DNA from: Pasteurella sp049670895
Lineage (GTDB): Bacteria > Pseudomonadota > Gammaproteobacteria > Enterobacterales > Pasteurellaceae
Length of the DNA: 64,000 nucleotides
Reading direction: 5' to 3' (one strand)
NCBI RefSeq assembly: GCF_049670895.1
Contig: NZ_CP187170.1
Shown here: piece by piece, positions 1-9,000 of the stretch
How positions within the stretch are numbered: the stretch's first letter is position 1
Layout of the letters: each line of letters begins with the position of its first letter
Notes under the pieces: generated by a model
What the model was told of the DNA's origin: nothing
What the model saw: only the letters and a program-made list of their open reading frames with translations
Databases searched by the model: none
Translations under genes and position numbers: made by a program

Positions 1-463
1 CTTTGAAAATGCACCAAAATACGAAGGAAAAATCAGTGAGCAAGAATATTTTGATCACGGTGTATTGATGGTGGCAATGGTGAAAGCAGGGGTTGAGCTT
101 GCGTTTGATACCATGGTGGCAAGCGGGATTTATGAAGAATCTGCTTACTATGAATCTTTACACGAATTACCATTAATCGCCAACACGATTGCTCGTAAGC
201 GTTTATATGAAATGAATGTGGTGATTTCTGATACCGCAGAATACGGTAACTACTTATTTGCCAATGTAGCGACCCCAATTTTGGCAAAAGAAATCATTCC
301 AACGTTACAAAAAGGGGATTTAGGTGAGCCAACCCCAACCGTGGAAATTGATAATATTACGCTTCGTGATGTGAATGATGCCATTCGTCATCACCCAATT
401 GAATTAATTGGGCAAGAATTGCGTGGTTATATGACCGATATGAAGCGTATTTCATCAAATTAA
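1..463 (+). CDS. ilvC: Ketol-acid reductoisomerase, C-terminal part (5' truncated by window edge)
   Basis: NADPH-dependent ketol-acid reductoisomerase of isoleucine/valine biosynthesis, converting acetolactate or acetohydroxybutyrate to the dihydroxy acid. Only about 153 C-terminal residues are present, read in the frame beginning at base 2. The all-helical knotted domain is recognisable from ELAFDTMVASGI, EESAYYESLHELPLIANT and the C-terminal IELIGQELRGYM. These resemble the long class II (enterobacterial) enzyme, which is about 490 residues, so roughly two thirds lies outside the window. It ends at a TAA followed by a good hairpin terminator, so it is the last gene of its transcript. Confidence 0.95.
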   Translation, partial: FENAPKYEGKISEQEYFDHGVLMVAMVKAGVELAFDTMVASGIYEESAYYESLHELPLIANTIARKRLYEMNVVISDTAEYGNYLFANVATPILAKEIIPTLQKGDLGEPTPTVEIDNITLRDVNDAIRHHPIELIGQELRGYMTDMKRISSN

Positions 464-494
464 TTGATAAGATAGAAAGTCCTCAACAAAAGAT

Positions 495-519
495 AAGCCA
501 GCGTGATGCTGGCTTTTTT
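495..519 (+). terminator. Rho-independent terminator of ilvC
   Basis: Perfect 8-bp stem AAGCCAGC / GCTGGCTT with a 5-nt loop, followed by a T run, 31 bp after the ilvC stop. It lies between convergent ilvC and mazG. Confidence 0.85.
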
Positions 520-616
520 GTGCTTTTTTCGTGAACTCGGTACAAGAAAATCTGGCTTGCCTGTCACGCCAACCCCTGTGTTTTGTGGCGTTTATCACAA
601 TCTTGTTTATTTTTTA

Positions 617-1432
617 TCATGTGCTTTTCTGCGTTTCTGCAAGATTATTTTCGCTTTGTTTGACTTCAGCCCATAATAAATCCATTTCCATTAATGAACT
701 TTGTTCAACGGTTTTATTTTGTTCTTTTAATTTATTTTCTACGGCACGAAAACGTTTTTCAAATTTATTATTTGCTTTGCGTAAACTTTCTTCAGCTTGG
801 CATTTTAAATGGCGGCTTAAGTTAACCGTTGCAAATAATAAATCCCCTACTTCTTCTTCTATTTTATTTTGATCTTTATTCACTTTGTTTAACTCTTGTT
901 TCACTTCGTCAAGCTCTTCGTACACCTTCTCAAGAACAGGCGTTAATTCACGCCAATCGAAGCCGACTTTGGCACAACGTTTTTGGAGTTTTTCTGCTCG
1001 CATGAGGGCGGGAAAAGCATGTGGAATATTGTCTAAAATAGATTGCTGTCCTTTTTGGTTGTTTTCTTGTGCCTTGATTGCATTCCAATTTTCTAAGGCT
1101 TCTTGTTCATTGTTTGCACTGGTCTGACCAAAAACATGAGGGTGGCGTCGAATGATTTTTTCAGCCACATCATTGACCACGTCATCGAACGTAAAGTATT
1201 GATCTTCCGAGGCTAATTGGCTAAAAAAGACCACTTGTAAAAGTAAATCCCCCAGCTCTTCTCGCAGGTTTTCCATGTTCTTCTGCTGAATTGCTTCAAT
1301 AACTTCATAGCTTTCTTCAAGCAAACATGGAATCATAGAGTCATAATTTTGTTTAAGATCCCATGGACATCCGCCATTTGGATTACGCAGTGTTGCAATA
1401 AGCTCTATAAAATTTTGGATAGTGTGTGCCAT
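617..1432 (-). CDS. mazG: Nucleoside triphosphate pyrophosphohydrolase MazG
   Basis: All-alpha NTP pyrophosphohydrolase that hydrolyses NTPs and dNTPs to the monophosphate and PPi; in E. coli it modulates (p)ppGpp-related stress. At 271 residues it is the usual length of the two-domain enzyme. The N-terminal MazG domain shows CPWDLKQ (about 22-28), the metal-binding EESYE (39-43) and EELGD (57-61). The C-terminal domain repeats the pattern with YEELDEV and EEEVGDLLFA (about 170-200). It is a single gene, convergent with ilvC and divergent from uspA. The extreme C-terminus is longer and more polar than in E. coli. Confidence 0.93.
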   Translation of the reverse strand: MAHTIQNFIELIATLRNPNGGCPWDLKQNYDSMIPCLLEESYEVIEAIQQKNMENLREELGDLLLQVVFFSQLASEDQYFTFDDVVNDVAEKIIRRHPHVFGQTSANNEQEALENWNAIKAQENNQKGQQSILDNIPHAFPALMRAEKLQKRCAKVGFDWRELTPVLEKVYEELDEVKQELNKVNKDQNKIEEEVGDLLFATVNLSRHLKCQAEESLRKANNKFEKRFRAVENKLKEQNKTVEQSSLMEMDLLWAEVKQSENNLAETQKST

Positions 1433-1613
1433 TTTATTTTTTTCCTATGCTTAACATGATGAATTCATCATAGCATAATCTTTTAAGTGGGAATAAAGAT
1501 TGAGGAATGAAAGAAAACTTTTTAAAACGTGATCTAAGGCATATTATTTTGAATACCGCAGTGATATGATACTTAGTGAAGATGTTCAACCTAAGGCAGA
1601 TGAGGAGTTTATT

Positions 1614-2039
1614 ATGTATAAACACGTATTAGTTGCAGTTGACCTTTCTGATGAAAGTGCATTTTTGTTAGAAAAAGCCGCTGGTGTCGCAAAACGTAAT
1701 CAGGCAAAATTATCAATTATTCATGTAGATGTTAACTTTTCTGACCTGTATACAGGATTGATTGATGTAAATATGGCATCAATGCAGGATAGAATCTCTA
1801 CCGAGACGCAACACTCTCTGGTACAATTAGCTGAGCAATCTAGTTACCCAGTATCGGAAAAGTTAAGTGGAAGCGGCGATTTGGGTCAAGTTTTAACAGA
1901 TGCTATTGAAAAATACGATGTTGATCTACTTGTTACTGGACATCACCAAGACTTCTGGAGTAAATTAATGTCCTCGACTCGACAAGTCATGAATAATATT
2001 ACTGTAGATATGCTAGTTGTTCCACTACGTGATGAATAA
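1614..2039 (+). CDS. uspA: Universal stress protein A
   Basis: Small cytoplasmic stress protein of the UspA family, 141 residues (E. coli UspA has 144). The N-terminus MYKHVLVAVDLSDES is the family signature. The C-terminal part has DVDLLVTGHHQDFWSK and a late VDMLVVP strand. Like E. coli UspA it lacks a complete ATP-binding G-2x-G-9x-G(S/T) motif. The start at 1614 is chosen because GAGGAG lies 8 bp upstream and it aligns with the family; an in-frame ATG 48 bp earlier would add a non-conserved tail. It lies upstream of alaS as in H. influenzae. Confidence 0.93.
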   Translation: MYKHVLVAVDLSDESAFLLEKAAGVAKRNQAKLSIIHVDVNFSDLYTGLIDVNMASMQDRISTETQHSLVQLAEQSSYPVSEKLSGSGDLGQVLTDAIEKYDVDLLVTGHHQDFWSKLMSSTRQVMNNITVDMLVVPLRDE

Positions 2040-2069
2040 TTATGCAATATTAAACGTTTAAAAAACGAG

Positions 2070-2112
2070 CCGCACTTCGAAAAAGATAAACGGAGTGCGG
2101 TTTATTTTTTTC
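2070..2112 (+). terminator. Terminator after uspA built from two near-uptake-signal arms
   Basis: CCGCACT (2070-2076) pairs with AGTGCGG (2094-2100), followed by a T-rich run. The arms are inverted copies of the uptake-signal core with one end degenerate. It lies 30 bp after the uspA stop. Confidence 0.7.
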
Positions 2113-2267
2113 GCAGAAATAAGTCAAAAATCTTAGTTATTTTAGTTATTCTTGCAAAAATGTTTTTTATAAATTTTAAAAATATGACAAAATAAAGTAG
2201 ACTAACTTTTAATCGTATTTTGGTTTCGATTATTGGAAATAATATAAAAAGCAAGGCTTATATATAA

Positions 2268-4892
2268 ATGAAAACAACAGCAGAAATTAGACAATCTTTC
2301 CTTGATTTTTTCCACACAAAAGGACATCAGATTGTTGAGAGCAGTTCTCTTGTACCAGAGAATGATCCAACACTTTTGTTTACTAATGCGGGAATGAATC
2401 AGTTTAAAGATGTTTTTCTTGGCATGGATAAGCGTTCTTATTCACGTGCAACAACCGCACAGCGTTGTGTGCGTGCAGGCGGAAAACACAATGACCTTGA
2501 AAATGTTGGTTATACTGCCCGTCATCATACTTTCTTTGAAATGCTCGGAAATTTTAGTTTTGGCGATTACTTCAAAAAAGACGCCATTCATTTTGGTTGG
2601 GAATATTTGACTTCACCACGTTGGTTAGGTTTACCTAAAGAAAAATTATGGGTGACCGTTTATGAAACCGATGATGAGGCTTACGACATTTGGAATAAAG
2701 AGGTCGGTGTACCCGCAGAACGTATTGTTCGTATTGGGGATAACAAAGGGCTACCTTATGCGTCAGATAACTTCTGGCAAATGGGGGATACTGGACCATG
2801 TGGCCCTTGTACCGAAATCTTTTACGATCACGGCGATCATATTTGGGGTGGTCCACCAGGATCCCCAGAAGAAGACGGCGATCGTTATATTGAAATTTGG
2901 AACATTGTCTTTATGCAATTTAACCGTCAAGCAGATGGAACAATGTTGCCATTACCTAAGCCTTCTGTGGATACCGGTATGGGCTTGGAGCGTATTAGTG
3001 CGGTCTTACAACATGTTAACTCTAACTATGAGATCGATATTTTCCAAAAACTCATTGAGAAAGTCGCTCAGTTAACTGGTGAAAAAGATCTGAATAACAA
3101 ATCGTTGCGTGTCATTGCGGATCACATTCGTTCTTGTGCATATTTGATTGCCGATGGGGTGATTCCTTCAAATGAAGGCCGTGGTTATGTATTGCGTCGT
3201 ATCATTCGTCGTGCTGTACGTCATGGAAATTTATTAGGGGCAAAAGAAGCCTTTTTCCATAAGTTAGTGCCAACCTTAATTGACGTGATGGCAGAAGCAG
3301 GCACACAATTAAAAGATAAACAAGCCAATATTGAAAAATTATTACGCTTAGAAGAAGAGCAATTTGCACGTACTTTAGAGCGCGGGCTAGCCTTATTAGA
3401 TGATGCATTAAATCAAGTAAAAACCGGTGAACTTTCTGGTGAGGTTGCATTCAAACTATACGATACCTATGGTTTCCCACTTGATTTAACCGCCGATGTT
3501 TGCCGTGAACGTAACATTACCATTGATGAAGCGGGTTTCGACCGTGAGATGAAAGCACAACGTTTACGTGCTCAATCAGCCAGTCAATTTGGCATGGATT
3601 ACAACAGCGTGATCCGCCTTGATGGGACAACAACCTTTGAAGGCTATACAGAATCAGAAACTCTCGCAAAAGTGACCGCACTTTTCTGTGAGGGTAAACC
3701 AGTGGAGCAAGTCGAAGCTGGTCAAAGTGCGGTAATCATTTTAGATAACACACCATTTTATGCGGAATCAGGTGGTCAAATTGGTGACAGTGGTCGCTTA
3801 GAAGGACAAGGCTTCGCCTTTGAGGTCAAGGATACGCAGAAATATGGTCAAGTTTTTGGACATATTGGGAAAGTGACTTCAGGTAGTTTAGCGATTGGTC
3901 AGTTAGTCAATGCGGTGGTAGATGTACAACGTCGTCATCAAACCTCGTTAAATCACTCTGCAACGCATTTATTGCATGCTGCATTACGTCAAGTATTGGG
4001 CACTCATGTTGTTCAGAAAGGTTCTCTAGTTTCTGATGTTGCGTTACGCTTTGATTTTGCTCATCCAGAAGCAATTACGAAAGAACAACTTATCGAAATT
4101 GAACGTATTATTAACCAACAAATTCGAGCTAACCATGAAATTCGCACTGAATTGATGGCACTTGATGTCGCTAAAGCAAAAGGTGCAATGGCATTGTTTG
4201 GTGAGAAATACGCCGATCAGGTGAGAGTTCTTACCATGGGCGATTTTTCCATTGAGCTTTGCGGGGGAATCCACGCAAAACGCACTGGAGATATTGGATT
4301 ATGTAAAGTAATTGCAGAAACGGCAATTGCTGCAGGTGTACGTCGTATTGAAGCGGTAACTGGTGAAAATGCAATAGCATGGTTACACCAGCAACAAGCT
4401 TTATTAACGCAAACTGCAGAATTATTGAAATCGGATGTCAATTCGGTTGTTGATAAAATTCAGCAACTGCAAGAAAAATCGAAGAAAACCGAAAAAGAAT
4501 TGCTTTCGTTAAAAGAGAAGGCGGCAATGCAAGCTGGATCGGATTTAGCGAAAAGTGCGATTAAAATTAATGATGTTTCTGTCATTATTCAACAGCTCGA
4601 TGGCGTGGATTCAAAATCGTTACGTGTAATGGTGGATGACTTAAAAAATCAACTTGGTTCTGCGATTATTGCATTTGCCTCTGTGGTTGATGGAAAAGTG
4701 AGTTTAATCGTCGGAGTAACCAATGATTTAACTGCTAAAGTGAAAGCTGGTGAGTTAGTCAATGTGTTAGCACAAGAAGTTGGCGGTAAAGGCGGTGGTC
4801 GTCCTGATCTGGCTATGGCTGGTGGTACACAGGTGGAAAACGTGAGTCAAGCATTGTTGGTTGGCTCTGAATGGTTAAAAGCTAATTTGTAA
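2268..4892 (+). CDS. alaS: Alanyl-tRNA synthetase
   Basis: Class II alanyl-tRNA synthetase: charges tRNA-Ala and edits mischarged Ser or Gly. It has 874 residues, full length for the family. The N-terminal catalytic domain opens TAEIRQSFLDFF and contains FTNAGMNQFK. The editing domain has the zinc motif HSATHLLHAAL (about residue 565) and CGGIHAKRTGD (about 665). The C-terminal DHHA1 domain ends with GGKGGGRPDLAMAGG (about 843). csrA follows 112 bp downstream. The 5' spacer (2113-2267) is AT-rich, with no clear Shine-Dalgarno apart from an A/G-rich stretch. Confidence 0.98.
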   Translation: MKTTAEIRQSFLDFFHTKGHQIVESSSLVPENDPTLLFTNAGMNQFKDVFLGMDKRSYSRATTAQRCVRAGGKHNDLENVGYTARHHTFFEMLGNFSFGDYFKKDAIHFGWEYLTSPRWLGLPKEKLWVTVYETDDEAYDIWNKEVGVPAERIVRIGDNKGLPYASDNFWQMGDTGPCGPCTEIFYDHGDHIWGGPPGSPEEDGDRYIEIWNIVFMQFNRQADGTMLPLPKPSVDTGMGLERISAVLQHVNSNYEIDIFQKLIEKVAQLTGEKDLNNKSLRVIADHIRSCAYLIADGVIPSNEGRGYVLRRIIRRAVRHGNLLGAKEAFFHKLVPTLIDVMAEAGTQLKDKQANIEKLLRLEEEQFARTLERGLALLDDALNQVKTGELSGEVAFKLYDTYGFPLDLTADVCRERNITIDEAGFDREMKAQRLRAQSASQFGMDYNSVIRLDGTTTFEGYTESETLAKVTALFCEGKPVEQVEAGQSAVIILDNTPFYAESGGQIGDSGRLEGQGFAFEVKDTQKYGQVFGHIGKVTSGSLAIGQLVNAVVDVQRRHQTSLNHSATHLLHAALRQVLGTHVVQKGSLVSDVALRFDFAHPEAITKEQLIEIERIINQQIRANHEIRTELMALDVAKAKGAMALFGEKYADQVRVLTMGDFSIELCGGIHAKRTGDIGLCKVIAETAIAAGVRRIEAVTGENAIAWLHQQQALLTQTAELLKSDVNSVVDKIQQLQEKSKKTEKELLSLKEKAAMQAGSDLAKSAIKINDVSVIIQQLDGVDSKSLRVMVDDLKNQLGSAIIAFASVVDGKVSLIVGVTNDLTAKVKAGELVNVLAQEVGGKGGGRPDLAMAGGTQVENVSQALLVGSEWLKANL

Positions 4893-5004
4893 TTTAGCTT
4901 TTGATATATCATTGGTGGTTTAACACAATGATCAATAGGTTTTGATAAGGAATTCGCTAAAAAATAGGGACATTATACTAAACTGTTAAAGGTGAGGAGT
5001 TCAC

Positions 5005-5193
5005 ATGCTAATCTTAACCCGTAAAGTTGGCGAAAGCTTACTCATCGGCGATGATATTTCTATCACGATTCTGAATATACGTGGCAATCAGGTAAAAATT
5101 GGGATTAAAGCCCCTAAAGATGTTTCTGTTCATAGAGAAGAGATTTACCAACGCATTAAACAAGCGATGGATGAACAGCAACAATCTGAGTGA
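5005..5193 (+). CDS. csrA: Carbon storage regulator CsrA
   Basis: Dimeric RNA-binding post-transcriptional regulator that binds GGA motifs near ribosome-binding sites. It has 62 residues (E. coli 61). MLILTRKVGESLLIGDD and the C-terminal VSVHREEIYQRI give the RNA-contacting L4 and R44 region. Its own ribosome-binding site, GAGGAG just before the ATG, carries a GGA, which would permit autoregulation (inference). The alaS-csrA order is conserved in gamma-proteobacteria. The phosphomannomutase gene follows after 24 bp and is probably co-transcribed. Confidence 0.97.
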   Translation: MLILTRKVGESLLIGDDISITILNIRGNQVKIGIKAPKDVSVHREEIYQRIKQAMDEQQQSE

Positions 5194-5217
5194 TCTTTAT
5201 GAAAATATGGAGGAATT

Positions 5218-6582
5218 ATGAGTAAATTAACTTGTTTTAAAGCTTATGATATCCGTGGTCGTTTAGGTGATGAGCTAAATGTTGATATCGTATATCGTAT
5301 AGGTCGTGCATTTGGACAATTCTTGAAACCCAAAACAATCATCGTCGGTGGAGACGTTCGTTTAACGAGTAAGGAACTCAAAAGTGCAGTAACAAATGGA
5401 TTGCTTGATTCAGGTGTTAATGTCATTGATTTAGGCGAAACGGGCACTGAAGAGGTTTATTTTGCAACATCATTTTTAAAAGCAGATGGTGGAATCGAAG
5501 TAACCGCAAGTCATAATCCAATGGATTACAATGGATTAAAATTAGTACGAGAGGGGTCTCGCCCGATTAGTGCTGATACTGGCTTGGGAGATATCCAACG
5601 CTTAGCAGAAGAAAATAATTTTTCTCCAGTTTCTCAACGTGGTGAGTACAAACAATTGTCTGTACTGGGGGACTATGTTGAGCATTTGTTATCTTATATT
5701 CATTTAGATAACTTAAAACCAATGAAACTCGTTATCAATTCAGGTAACGGGGCGGCAGGGCATGTGATTGATGCCATTGAAGCACAATTTAGAGCAAAAC
5801 GTGTCCCTGTCGAATTTATTAAAATTCATAATAATCCAGATGGGACTTTCCCAAACGGTATTCCTAATCCAATTCTTCATGGAAATCGTCAAGATACGAT
5901 TGATGCCGTACTTGCCAATCATGCTGATATGGGTATTGCATTTGATGGTGATTTTGACCGTTGCTTCTTATTTGATGAGAAGGGAAGATTTATTGAGGGA
6001 TACTACATTGTCGGCCTACTTGGTCAAGCATTCTTACAAAAACATAAGGGTGCGAAGATTATTTATGATCCACGTTTAATTTGGAATACCATTAAATTAG
6101 TAGAAGAGAACGGTGGTGAGGCAGTCATGTCGAAATCGGGTCACTCATTTATTAAAGAAAAAATGCGTGAAGTTGATGCGATTTATGGCGGTGAAATGAG
6201 TGCACACCACTATTTCCGTGATTTCTTCTATTGTGATAGTGGAATGATTCCTTGGCTATTAGTGATGGAATTAGTTTGCACAACAGGCAAAACCTTGGGT
6301 GAGCTTGTTGGCGAGAGTATCGATACCTATCCATCTCCGGGGGAAATTAATAGCAAATTAGCCGATGCAAAATCTGCGATTGCTCGTGTTAGAGCGGCTT
6401 ACGAAAAAGATGCAGTCAGTGTCAATGATATTGACGGTATCAGTATTGAATATCCAAATTGGCGATTCAATCTGCGTAGCTCGAACACAGAGCCTGTTGT
6501 GCGTTTAAATCTTGAAACGCGTGGGGATAAACAGTTAATGGCAGAGAAAACAGAAGAAATTTTAGCGTTATTACGCCAATAA
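5218..6582 (+). CDS. manB: Phosphomannomutase (ManB/CpsG type)
   Basis: Alpha-D-phosphohexomutase interconverting mannose-6-P and mannose-1-P, feeding GDP-mannose or other nucleotide-sugar supply. It has 454 residues, matching E. coli CpsG (456). The phosphoserine loop TASHNPMDYNG is at about 96-106, metal-binding DGDFDR at about 243-248, the sugar-selecting GEMSAHHYF at about 322-330, and phosphate-binding RSSNTEPVVR near the C-terminus. AGGAGG lies just before the ATG. galU follows 68 bp later, so the pair supplies sugar nucleotides. A phosphoglucomutase side activity cannot be excluded from sequence. Confidence 0.9.
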   Translation: MSKLTCFKAYDIRGRLGDELNVDIVYRIGRAFGQFLKPKTIIVGGDVRLTSKELKSAVTNGLLDSGVNVIDLGETGTEEVYFATSFLKADGGIEVTASHNPMDYNGLKLVREGSRPISADTGLGDIQRLAEENNFSPVSQRGEYKQLSVLGDYVEHLLSYIHLDNLKPMKLVINSGNGAAGHVIDAIEAQFRAKRVPVEFIKIHNNPDGTFPNGIPNPILHGNRQDTIDAVLANHADMGIAFDGDFDRCFLFDEKGRFIEGYYIVGLLGQAFLQKHKGAKIIYDPRLIWNTIKLVEENGGEAVMSKSGHSFIKEKMREVDAIYGGEMSAHHYFRDFFYCDSGMIPWLLVMELVCTTGKTLGELVGESIDTYPSPGEINSKLADAKSAIARVRAAYEKDAVSVNDIDGISIEYPNWRFNLRSSNTEPVVRLNLETRGDKQLMAEKTEEILALLRQ

Positions 6583-6593
6583 TTTCACGAAAA

Positions 6594-6623
6594 GACCGCA
6601 CGTTACTTCCGTATTGTGCGGTC
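6594..6623 (+). terminator. Hairpin between manB and galU (possible weak terminator)
   Basis: GACCGCAC (6594-6601) pairs with GTGCGGTC (6616-6623); an AT-rich stretch follows rather than a clean T run. It may reduce rather than stop transcription into galU. Confidence 0.45.
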
Positions 6624-6650
6624 ATTTATTATTAGAAAGAAGGGAAAGCA

Positions 6651-7538
6651 ATGAAAGCAATTATTCCAGTAGCAGGGTTGGGTACCCGCATGTTACCAGC
6701 CACCAAAGCGATACCAAAAGAAATGTTAACGCTTGTGGATAAACCATTAATTCAATATGTCGTGAATGAGTGCGTTGCTGCTGGCATGAAAGAAATTGTA
6801 TTGGTTACGCATTCTTCAAAAAATGCGATTGAAAACCATTTTGACACTTCTTTTGAATTGGAAACCATGTTAGAAAAGCGTGTTAAACGTCAGCTCTTAG
6901 ATGAAATCCGTTCTATTTGTCCAAAAGATGTCACCATTATGCATGTACGTCAAGGCAATGCAAAAGGGCTTGGTCATGCGGTGTTGTGTGGTCGTCCTCT
7001 TGTTGGAAATGAGCCTTTTGCCGTTGTATTACCAGATGTGTTGTTAGCGGATTTTTCTGCCGATCAAAAAACAGAAAATTTAGCCACCATGGTAAAGCGT
7101 TTCGAAGAGACGCAATTAAGCCAGATCATGGTCACCCCTGTTGCTGAAAAAGAGCTCAGTAGCTATGGTGTGGTAGATTGTGGTGGTGTTGCTTTAGCAG
7201 GTGGCGAAAGCACAAAAATTCGTAATATTGTGGAAAAACCGAGTATTGAGAATGCACCTTCTAATCTTGCGGTGGTTGGACGTTATGTGTTTTCTGCAAC
7301 AATTTGGGATTTACTGGAAAGAACACCGATGGGCGTGGGGGATGAAATTCAATTAACGGATGCGATTGATATGCTGATTGAAAAAGAAACGGTAGAAGCC
7401 TTTCATATGACAGGAAAAACCTTCGACTGTGGCGATAAGATTGGTTATATGCAAGCATTTGTGGAATACGGTTTACACCATCCTCAATTAGGCAATAAGT
7501 TTAAGCACTATTTAAAACAGCTGGTTCAATCCCTGTAA
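6651..7538 (+). CDS. galU: UTP-glucose-1-phosphate uridylyltransferase
   Basis: Makes UDP-glucose from UTP and glucose-1-P for LPS core, capsule and galactose metabolism. It has 295 residues, standard GalU length. The nucleotide-binding GLGTRMLPATKAIPKEM is at about 9-25, then VVLPDVLLADFS (about 125) and the catalytic region IVEKPS (about 193-198). AGAAGGGAAAG precedes the ATG. It is followed by a terminator, separating it from metJ. Confidence 0.97.
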   Translation: MKAIIPVAGLGTRMLPATKAIPKEMLTLVDKPLIQYVVNECVAAGMKEIVLVTHSSKNAIENHFDTSFELETMLEKRVKRQLLDEIRSICPKDVTIMHVRQGNAKGLGHAVLCGRPLVGNEPFAVVLPDVLLADFSADQKTENLATMVKRFEETQLSQIMVTPVAEKELSSYGVVDCGGVALAGGESTKIRNIVEKPSIENAPSNLAVVGRYVFSATIWDLLERTPMGVGDEIQLTDAIDMLIEKETVEAFHMTGKTFDCGDKIGYMQAFVEYGLHHPQLGNKFKHYLKQLVQSL

Positions 7539-7547
7539 TGGTTTTTT

Positions 7548-7578
7548 AAGGCATCCAGTGGGTGCCTTTCTTTTTTAT
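7548..7578 (+). terminator. Terminator after galU
   Basis: AAGGCA pairs with TGCCTT across a 9-nt loop, followed by a T-rich run, 10 bp after the galU stop. Confidence 0.7.
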
Positions 7579-7601
7579 TGTAAATCATATGTGAATAAAA
7601 T

Positions 7602-7633
7602 AGATATCTAGCAATCTTTACGTCTAGATTGTT
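7602..7633. promoter_or_regulatory. MetJ operator: four tandem met boxes upstream of metJ
   Basis: Four contiguous 8-mers AGATATCT, AGCAATCT, TTACGTCT, AGATTGTT match the met-box consensus AGACGTCT at 6, 5, 6 and 4 of 8 positions. They sit 63 bp before the metJ start and after the galU terminator. MetJ binds tandem met boxes cooperatively with S-adenosylmethionine, so this is a likely autoregulatory operator. Confidence 0.75.
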
Positions 7634-7695
7634 ATTTTCCTGATTTTTCATTAAAATACCACAAGATTATTAGGCAATTGGATAGGATAACAAAA

Positions 7696-8013
7696 ATGGC
7701 AAATTGGGATGGAAAATACATTAGCCCTTATGCGGAACATGGTAAGAAAAGCGAGCAAGTCAAAAAAATTACGGTTTCAATTCCGATTAAAGTATTAGAA
7801 ATTTTAACGAATGAGCGTACTCGTCGACAAATTCGTAATTTACGTCATGCAACAAACAGTGAATTACTTTGCGAAGCATTTTTACATGCCTTTACAGGGC
7901 AGCCATTGCCGACAGACGATGATTTAATGAAAGATCGTCAGAATGAAATTCCTGAAGAAGCCAAGAAAATTATGTTATCGTTAGGCATCGATCCTGAACA
8001 GTGGGAATATTAA
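7696..8013 (+). CDS. metJ: Methionine repressor MetJ
   Basis: Ribbon-helix-helix repressor of methionine biosynthesis that uses S-adenosylmethionine as co-repressor. It has 105 residues from the ATG at 7696, exactly the E. coli length. The N-terminal YISPYAEHGKKSEQVKKI, the DNA-contacting beta strand KKITVSIP and the NLRHATNSELLCEAFLH helix are all present. An earlier in-frame TTG at 7678 is rejected on this alignment. It stands alone between galU and deoD. Confidence 0.97.
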   Translation: MANWDGKYISPYAEHGKKSEQVKKITVSIPIKVLEILTNERTRRQIRNLRHATNSELLCEAFLHAFTGQPLPTDDDLMKDRQNEIPEEAKKIMLSLGIDPEQWEY

Positions 8014-8025
8014 CGGATAAAAGAG

Positions 8026-8065
8026 AAAAGTGCGGTGAATTTCAAAAAAATTTCACCGCACTTTT
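8026..8065. terminator. Bidirectional terminator of paired uptake signals (metJ/deoD)
   Basis: AAAAGTGCGGTGAA (8026-8039) and its perfect inverted copy (8052-8065) form a 14-bp stem flanked by A and T runs. It lies between convergent metJ and deoD, so it can serve both genes. Confidence 0.85.
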
Positions 8066-8077
8066 TAGTAGAAGGGA

Positions 8078-8794
8078 TTAGGCGTTATCCGCAATCAAAA
8101 TAGATTCCAACGCAATTTCAATCATTTCATTGAACGTTAATTGACGTTCTTCAGCACTGGTTTGCTCATGGGTACGGATATGGTCAGACACCGTGCAGAT
8201 AGTCAATGCTTTTGCCCCGAACTCTGCTGCCACCCCATAAATACCCGCAGCTTCCATTTCTACCCCTAAGATGCCGTATTTTTCCATCACATCAAACATT
8301 TCAACATCTGGTGTGTAGAATAAATCTGCCGAGAAAAGGTTACCGACACGGACAGCCACACCTTTTGCTTTTGCGGCTTGTACGGCGGCTAAGGTCATAT
8401 CGAAGTCTGCAATGGCGGCAAAGTCATTATCTTTAAAACGAGTACGGTTCACTTTAGAATCTGTACAAGCCCCTACACCAATAACAACATCGCGTAATTT
8501 CACATCACTACGAACTGCACCACAAGAACCTACACGGATGATTTTTTTCACGCCGTATTCTGTGATTAATTCTTTCGCATAAATTGAGCAAGATGGAATA
8601 CCCATACCGTGACCCATAACAGAGACTTTACGATCCTTATAGGTCCCTGTGTAACCTAGCATGTTACGCACATTGGTGACTTCTTTGGCATTTTCTAGGA
8701 ACGTTTCTGCAATATATTTTGCACGTAAAGGATCGCCCGGCATTAATACAACATCTGCAAATGCACCTGCGGGAGCGTTAATATGTGGAGTCAT
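8078..8794 (-). CDS. deoD: Purine nucleoside phosphorylase, DeoD type
   Basis: Hexameric high-molecular-mass purine nucleoside phosphorylase: nucleoside plus phosphate gives base plus (deoxy)ribose-1-P. It has 238 residues (E. coli 239). MTPHINAPAGAFADVVLMPGDPLRAKYIA carries the phosphate-binding Gly20/Arg24 region. VEMEAAGIYGVAAEFGAKALTI is the ribose/base site with the Glu pair, and TVSDH supplies the catalytic Asp near 204. It is downstream of nupC on the same strand, coupling nucleoside uptake to phosphorolysis. Confidence 0.97.
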   Translation of the reverse strand: MTPHINAPAGAFADVVLMPGDPLRAKYIAETFLENAKEVTNVRNMLGYTGTYKDRKVSVMGHGMGIPSCSIYAKELITEYGVKKIIRVGSCGAVRSDVKLRDVVIGVGACTDSKVNRTRFKDNDFAAIADFDMTLAAVQAAKAKGVAVRVGNLFSADLFYTPDVEMFDVMEKYGILGVEMEAAGIYGVAAEFGAKALTICTVSDHIRTHEQTSAEERQLTFNEMIEIALESILIADNA

Positions 8795-9000
8795 AATATT
8801 TCCTCTTTGTTAAGTTGACGATAGCATGTTTTGCTTATCGAAGTGAAACGAACGCTGAACTTTCGCTGAGTGTGGAAAAATTTGCGTTTGATTATATGTT
8901 AAAGACCCTAAAAGATCATTCTCATATTGTGTTTTTGTGGCAGTGGATGAAATTTGAATGCGTTGCTTGATAAGCAAACGTTTACCTTTGCCCCAGATGA

